From: Candidatus Saccharibacteria bacterium UBA6209
GTDB lineage: Bacteria > Patescibacteriota > Saccharimonadia > Saccharimonadales > Saccharimonadaceae
Length of the DNA: 16,267 bases
Assembly (NCBI GenBank): GCA_002421965.1
Contig: DISN01000019.1
Location: forward strand, 1-16,267
Direction of reading: 5' to 3'
The position numbers and the translations under genes are program-made. The notes under the pieces are model-generated. The model worked only from the letters and a program-made list of their open reading frames with translations. It was not told where the DNA came from and did not search any database. Below, piece by piece: positions 12,878 through 16,267 of this stretch (positions are counted from its first letter, which is position 1; every line of letters starts with the position of its first letter).

Positions 12878-13558
12878 ATGGAAAGAAGTAGCATGGAATT
12901 AATTGTGTCTGACGGAATAGATATAAGCGGTCCGGATGATAAAGAGTGGATGCTCCTTAGAAAACAGTTTGTTGAAAATCAGGGCTGGATGCGGGTTGAC
13001 GGCACCGACCATGACAGATACGACAGAGACCCCAATACTCGGCAATTTGTATACAGGCACTGTTCACAAATTATGGTGGGCATGCGGATTACTCCAGTGG
13101 AAACATGCCTTGAGTCTTTGAGCTTGGACATGATGGGTGATAGCCACGGTATGCGTAGTTCTGTTGCGGGCTTTCTAGAAGGTATCGAGGACAATGTGTC
13201 GCTTTTTGATATCACCAGGATGGTGGCCGATAATCCCAAGAGTAGAGGTGAGTACATAGCCATTAAACAGGGCATACCCAAGATGCTTGGTGCTGCGTTC
13301 AAATATTCTATGGAAAATGCTCAAGATAACAACATACTGTGGATGTATGCAACGACTCCTGAGTTTTACGATGTGTTAACTAGGATGGGGATTGAGCAAC
13401 GCCTTATTTGCCACGGATATGCATCAGACGAGGATGCAAGAAATGATGTTATCACATATTTTTGCTGTACCGATCCGCGGCAGTCTTTTGATGCTCTGAA
13501 GAACGACGACACATTAAATAGCGTTAACCATGGACTAGGCGTTAATAATCCATTATAG
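12878..13558 (+). CDS. LuxI-like/acyl-amino-acid synthase-like GNAT-fold protein
   Basis: 226 residues with no signal or membrane segment. The spaced residues of acyl-homoserine-lactone synthases can be followed: Arg28 and Phe31 (LRKQF), Trp37 (QGW), Asp46-x-x-Asp49 (HDRYD), Arg70 (GMRITP), then DITRMV with Asp111 and Arg114 where LuxI has Glu and Arg (ELSRFAV). The amphipathic helix KMLGAAFKYSMENA and the strand LWMYATTPEFYDVLTRMGI match the C-terminal LuxI/GNAT half. If so, it would transfer an acyl group to an amino-acid-like acceptor to make a diffusible signal. Such lineages usually lack fatty acid synthesis, so the acyl source is open. ATG 12893 is an alternative start. The kinase follows after 7 bp. 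It could instead be a GNAT of another specificity. Confidence 0.6.
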   Translation: MERSSMELIVSDGIDISGPDDKEWMLLRKQFVENQGWMRVDGTDHDRYDRDPNTRQFVYRHCSQIMVGMRITPVETCLESLSLDMMGDSHGMRSSVAGFLEGIEDNVSLFDITRMVADNPKSRGEYIAIKQGIPKMLGAAFKYSMENAQDNNILWMYATTPEFYDVLTRMGIEQRLICHGYASDEDARNDVITYFCCTDPRQSFDALKNDDTLNSVNHGLGVNNPL

Positions 13559-13559
13559 T
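13554..13559 (+). promoter_or_regulatory. Possible internal leaderless promoter of the histidine kinase
   Basis: TATAGT overlaps the stop codon of the synthase-like gene and lies 6 nt before ATG 13566. No Shine-Dalgarno sequence precedes that ATG, so the kinase may have its own leaderless transcript besides read-through. Confidence 0.4.
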
Positions 13560-13565
13560 AGCAAC

Positions 13566-15761
13566 ATGGAGTGGGTAAATAGTTTTGGATTGTCAGCGGT
13601 TCTGCTATTAGCAGCACTGGCTAGTGTGTATCTTGGAATATTAGTTGTTAGATCTGATGACTCACCGAAGTACCGGTGGTTTTTTGTACTTGCGGTTTCG
13701 GCGGCGCTGTGGGCGCTGTCAAACGTTGTTTTTGTGATTGCCCCACTGGCGGCCAGGCCGACAGTTGCGCTGGCTAGTTACTCGATAGCCACCATACTGG
13801 TCATTGGATTTTTGAAGTTTTGCTTGTCGATATCTACCGTCAAGTCTGGTGGTTGGCTAGAAAAGACCTATGTCACACTCGGCATAGTAGTGGCGACGTT
13901 ATCGGCCGTACCCGGGGTTATTTTGCTTGGGATTGTTGAAGAGATTACGATTCAGACACGTCCGACGATGCTCGTTGTGTATGGTGTCTACGTCGCTATT
14001 GGCATAATCGCTGGTGTTTCTAGCTTGGTTCGCACGTATTATCGGTCAACTAAGCAGGAGAAGCAGAGAATTATTGTCATTATGGCCGGGCTGGCAGTTG
14101 GCGCATCTGTCGGGTTAATCGGAAATCTAATAATGCCGATGATGGGCAGTTATTCGTTTGTGCAAGTTGGACCGCTTGGCGTGCTGATATTTGTGTGGTC
14201 TAGTTACTATGCAATATCTAGGCAGCGACTATTTGATATACGCCGCGCAGCTATGCGAACTGCGGCCTATATAATGTCGATGGCTATGCTGGCATTTATT
14301 TACTCTGCGATGGCATTTGGCGTAGCGGCCATGTTAAGCTCCGCGGGCCTGGCCGTACAGAATGATTTAAATTTTGTTTATATGGCGCTTGCGCTAGTCT
14401 TGGCGTTCTTATTCCAGCCAGTGAAAAGTTTGTTTGACAAGCTTACCAGTAAGCTGATGTACAGAAGTCGATATGACGACGATGAGTTTATGCGAGAATT
14501 TAGCAGAATTATTTTGCATGAAACAGACCTACAGTTTTTTACAAAGCAAGTCAGCTCGTTTATTGCAAAAACCCTTAACGCAGACGGAGCATACTTCTAC
14601 TTCAATAGCGTCGGCATCGTTGGGCGATACATTACTAGACGGGCTAGTCTACCGGGTCCTGACGTAGCGATTATTTCTAAATATTGCTTGGAGCACAAGC
14701 AGCCATCTGGTGTCTTAGTGACTGACTGTGTAGTGGATGAACAGGTCAAGACTGCCCTCAGAGCTAATCATATTGGCTTGTCGCTACCGCTAATTTTACA
14801 GGGTGAGCTGCTGGGATTTCTGTTTGTCGGCAGACACAATAGTCGAGGATTTAGTGCACAAGATATTCGGGCCATGGAATCAATCCAGGGTGAGTTAACT
14901 GTGGCCGTGCAAAACTCACTATTCGTCGAAGAAATCCGCGAACTTAATAATGGGCTAAACCAGCGAATTGAGGATGCAACTAAGGCTCTAAAGAGCAGTA
15001 ACCGACAGTTGCAGCGACTGGACAAGTCAAAAGATGAGTTTATATCTATGGCTTCGCATCAGCTGCGAACGCCTCTTACTAGTATCAAAGGTTATTTGGA
15101 TATGATGCTCGATGGGGATTTGGGCAAAATAACCCCGACTCAACGGTCTGTTTTGTCGGAGGCATATATCTCTAGCGAGCGAATGGTAACTTTGATTAAC
15201 GACTTTTTGAACGTGTCGCGTCTACAAACGGGTAAGTTTATTATCGATAAGCGCGAAACCGACCTAGCTGAGATGTTAAGGGAGCAGGTACAGATGCTCA
15301 AGGTAGTAGCCAAGCAGCACGATCTCAAGCTTGAAACACATATCAGCAAGGGCATCCCTAAGGTCATGGTTGATGGCGAAAAGGTGCGCCAGGTCATGTT
15401 AAATATGATCGATAACGCTATCTATTATTCAAAGCCGTCTACGTCGATCGATGTCGTGCTGGCGCTTGATGGTAGAGATATTGTTTTTAGTGTCAAAGAC
15501 ACCGGTATCGGCGTGCCCGAATCCGAGAAGGATGGACTATTCGGTAAGTTTTTCCGAGCTACAAATGCCCGTCAAAAACGCCCAGATGGTACTGGCGTGG
15601 GGTTGTTCTTGTCACGCAAAGTGATATTGTCTCACGGCGGAGACATTATATTCTGGTCCAAAGAGGGCAAGGGAAGTATATTTGGTTTTAGGTTGCCAAC
15701 AGGCCTAAAAAAGGCTAACAATTCCAGAAATGATGATAGCGACAATCAGACCGATAAGTAA
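13566..15761 (+). CDS. Polytopic membrane sensor histidine kinase (7TM-type input, GAF, HisKA, HATPase)
   Basis: 731 residues. The N-terminal seven hydrophobic segments (about 5-28, 37-58, 65-88, 101-122, 133-155, 168-190, 200-217) resemble the 7TM input domain of bacterial kinases. Two more follow (about 232-257, 268-285). A GAF-like domain spans about 315-455, then a coiled coil (about 455-490). HisKA carries the phospho-acceptor His498 in MASHQLRTPLTSIKGY. The HATPase has N box Asn617 (MIDNAIYYS), G1 DTGIG (645-649), F box LFGKFFRA, and G2 GTGVG (675-679). It is a complete kinase without a receiver. Its start is 7 bp after the synthase-like gene, and a stand-alone receiver gene lies just beyond. 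The C-terminal 19 codons overlap a convergent gene. The ligand is unknown; the adjacent synthase's product is the obvious candidate. Confidence 0.93.
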   Translation: MEWVNSFGLSAVLLLAALASVYLGILVVRSDDSPKYRWFFVLAVSAALWALSNVVFVIAPLAARPTVALASYSIATILVIGFLKFCLSISTVKSGGWLEKTYVTLGIVVATLSAVPGVILLGIVEEITIQTRPTMLVVYGVYVAIGIIAGVSSLVRTYYRSTKQEKQRIIVIMAGLAVGASVGLIGNLIMPMMGSYSFVQVGPLGVLIFVWSSYYAISRQRLFDIRRAAMRTAAYIMSMAMLAFIYSAMAFGVAAMLSSAGLAVQNDLNFVYMALALVLAFLFQPVKSLFDKLTSKLMYRSRYDDDEFMREFSRIILHETDLQFFTKQVSSFIAKTLNADGAYFYFNSVGIVGRYITRRASLPGPDVAIISKYCLEHKQPSGVLVTDCVVDEQVKTALRANHIGLSLPLILQGELLGFLFVGRHNSRGFSAQDIRAMESIQGELTVAVQNSLFVEEIRELNNGLNQRIEDATKALKSSNRQLQRLDKSKDEFISMASHQLRTPLTSIKGYLDMMLDGDLGKITPTQRSVLSEAYISSERMVTLINDFLNVSRLQTGKFIIDKRETDLAEMLREQVQMLKVVAKQHDLKLETHISKGIPKVMVDGEKVRQVMLNMIDNAIYYSKPSTSIDVVLALDGRDIVFSVKDTGIGVPESEKDGLFGKFFRATNARQKRPDGTGVGLFLSRKVILSHGGDIIFWSKEGKGSIFGFRLPTGLKKANNSRNDDSDNQTDK

Positions 15762-15917
15762 AACGTTTCTGATCATTTTTAGCATCTTTTGATTTTCAAA
15801 TAGCCACTGACCAAGTTTGCCGCGATTAACGGCCTGAACCCTAGTTATGGTTGGCCTTGTGGCAGCGGCATCAGCGCCTGTATATTTCTTGTTTCGTTTT
15901 TTCTTAACTTTAGCCAT
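15705..15917 (-). CDS. Small basic tail-anchored membrane protein
   Basis: 70 residues from ATG 15917, chosen because TATAAT sits 6 nt upstream; the in-frame ATG at 15935 would lie upstream of that promoter. The N-terminus is strongly basic (MAKVKKKRNKK), the middle polar (about 12-48), and one C-terminal helix (about 51-70, ending SGIVSLF) could anchor it with the basic part in the cytosol. It might bind RNA, DNA or the ribosome through the basic tail, but nothing shows this. The gene overlaps the convergent kinase by 57 nt, so its membrane helix is encoded opposite the kinase C-terminal tail. No family is recognised. Confidence 0.7.
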   Translation of the reverse strand: MAKVKKKRNKKYTGADAAATRPTITRVQAVNRGKLGQWLFENQKMLKMIRNVLLIGLIVAIIISGIVSLF

Positions 15918-15923
15918 AGATAT

Positions 15924-15952
15924 ATTATACAACAAAATCCTCCGCTAGTTAA
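15924..15952 (-). promoter_or_regulatory. Leaderless promoter of the tail-anchored protein, inside a terminator
   Basis: On the minus strand TTAACT (15952-15947), a 17-bp spacer and TATAAT (15929-15924), then 6 nt to ATG 15917. The -35 hexamer covers the hairpin loop of the preceding terminator. Confidence 0.68.
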
Positions 15953-15962
15953 GCGGAGGATT
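15936..15962 (-). terminator. Terminator after the LPxTG protein gene
   Basis: Perfect 11-bp arms AATCCTCCGCT/AGCGGAGGATT flank a 5-nt loop. On the minus strand a T-rich stretch (TTTTGTTG) follows. It is 53 bp beyond the stop of the gene ending at 16016. Confidence 0.82.
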
Positions 15963-16015
15963 GTTTGGCTCTGAAACGACTGCTTCAGAAAGGTTATTTA
16001 GAGCGGTCAGTCTCG

Positions 16016-16267
16016 TTAGCCAATTAGGCTGTTGCGTCGGCTAGCAAGGTAAGCAAGCAGAGCGGTTGTTAGGGCGCCAATTCCTAGTGTGTTTAGGATT
16101 GTGTCGCCAGCACCAGTCTTAGGTAGTTCAACCGGAGTCTCTGGTGTTGGTGGTACGACTACTTCTTCGCAGTCAGCTGGGTTGCGTGAGTGCAGCGAAG
16201 AGTCAAACTCGCCTTCCTTAATAGTGAATGGGTACTTCTTGCCCTCTAGCAGACAGACAGTTTCTTC
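16016..16267 (-). CDS. C-terminal part of an LPxTG-anchored surface protein (partial)
   Basis: The 3' end of a minus-strand gene that continues past the window; 83 codons are visible. It ends in a sorting signal: a Pro-rich wall linker (EEVVVPPTPETPVE), the sortase motif LPKTG, a hydrophobic stretch (about TILNTLGIGALTTALLAYL) and a positive tail (ASRRNSLIG). A sortase would cleave between Thr and Gly and attach the protein to peptidoglycan. Upstream residues include two cysteines (TVCLLEG and ADCEEV). The N-terminal domain, and hence its binding role, is not visible. Its presence indicates a Gram-positive-type envelope with sortase. Confidence 0.88.
   Translation of the reverse strand, partial: EETVCLLEGKKYPFTIKEGEFDSSLHSRNPADCEEVVVPPTPETPVELPKTGAGDTILNTLGIGALTTALLAYLASRRNSLIG

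Noticed and set aside
266..15761. UGA recoded to glycine, as in Gracilibacteria/Absconditabacteria
   Set aside because: All genes read full length with the standard code and contain no in-frame TGA; only avoidance as a stop is seen.
1..16267. CRISPR arrays, insertion sequences, integrase or attachment sites
   Set aside because: No regularly spaced repeats, transposase-like frames, terminal inverted repeats or tRNA-3'-end duplications were seen.

Overview
The window looks like a stretch of a small, streamlined Patescibacteria (CPR) genome, most probably a Saccharibacteria (TM7) relative. This is inferred from the gene mix: type IV pilins, peptidoglycan enzymes, an LPxTG surface protein implying a sortase-type Gram-positive envelope, tRNAs scattered among short intergenic gaps, many small membrane proteins, and genes whose start codon lies about 6 nt after a -10 box with no Shine-Dalgarno sequence. 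No phylogenetic marker is present, so the phylum is an inference. The standard genetic code fits every gene, but none of the 18 intact CDS ends uses TGA.

Layout. 95-1291: a terminator and tRNA-Arg(UCG) on the minus strand, then murB. 1332-4144: five type IV pilin-like genes, comprising three overlapping minor-pilin-like genes and two near-paralogous pilins, each of the latter with its own promoter. 4173-7072: a palindromic terminator, then glyA (minus) and, divergent from it, murA fused to an N-terminal XRE-type helix-turn-helix. 7169-8935: an alpha-glucan (glycogen/maltodextrin) phosphorylase on the minus strand. 8936-9256: a non-coding stretch with hairpins and imperfect repeats. 9257-11005: a small membrane protein, four tRNAs (Gly, Arg-UCU, Lys, His), a cupin gene and a small basic hypothetical gene. 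11197-11602: a frameshifted Pro/Gln-rich remnant and a 49-residue membrane protein. 11667-12488: folD. 12475-15761: a signalling cluster. 15705-16267: a tail-anchored small protein and the 3' end of an LPxTG surface-protein gene.

The most interesting part is the signalling cluster. A single-domain response regulator is divergent, across only 34 bp, from a two-gene unit encoding (i) a 226-residue protein whose residue pattern resembles the LuxI/acyl-amino-acid synthase branch of the GNAT fold and (ii) a 731-residue histidine kinase with about nine membrane segments, a GAF-like region and HisKA/HATPase domains, starting 7 bp after the synthase-like gene. The arrangement resembles Vibrio luxM-luxN (signal synthase next to a polytopic kinase). 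It could be a cell-cell or host-epibiont small-molecule signalling system; this is inference from sequence reading alone.

Other notable points: the HTH-MurA fusion; two pilins with an identical ribosome-binding region and signal peptide but concerted loss of a cysteine pair in one copy; a recurrent leaderless-promoter layout; long convergent gene overlaps; and a promoter embedded in a terminator hairpin.
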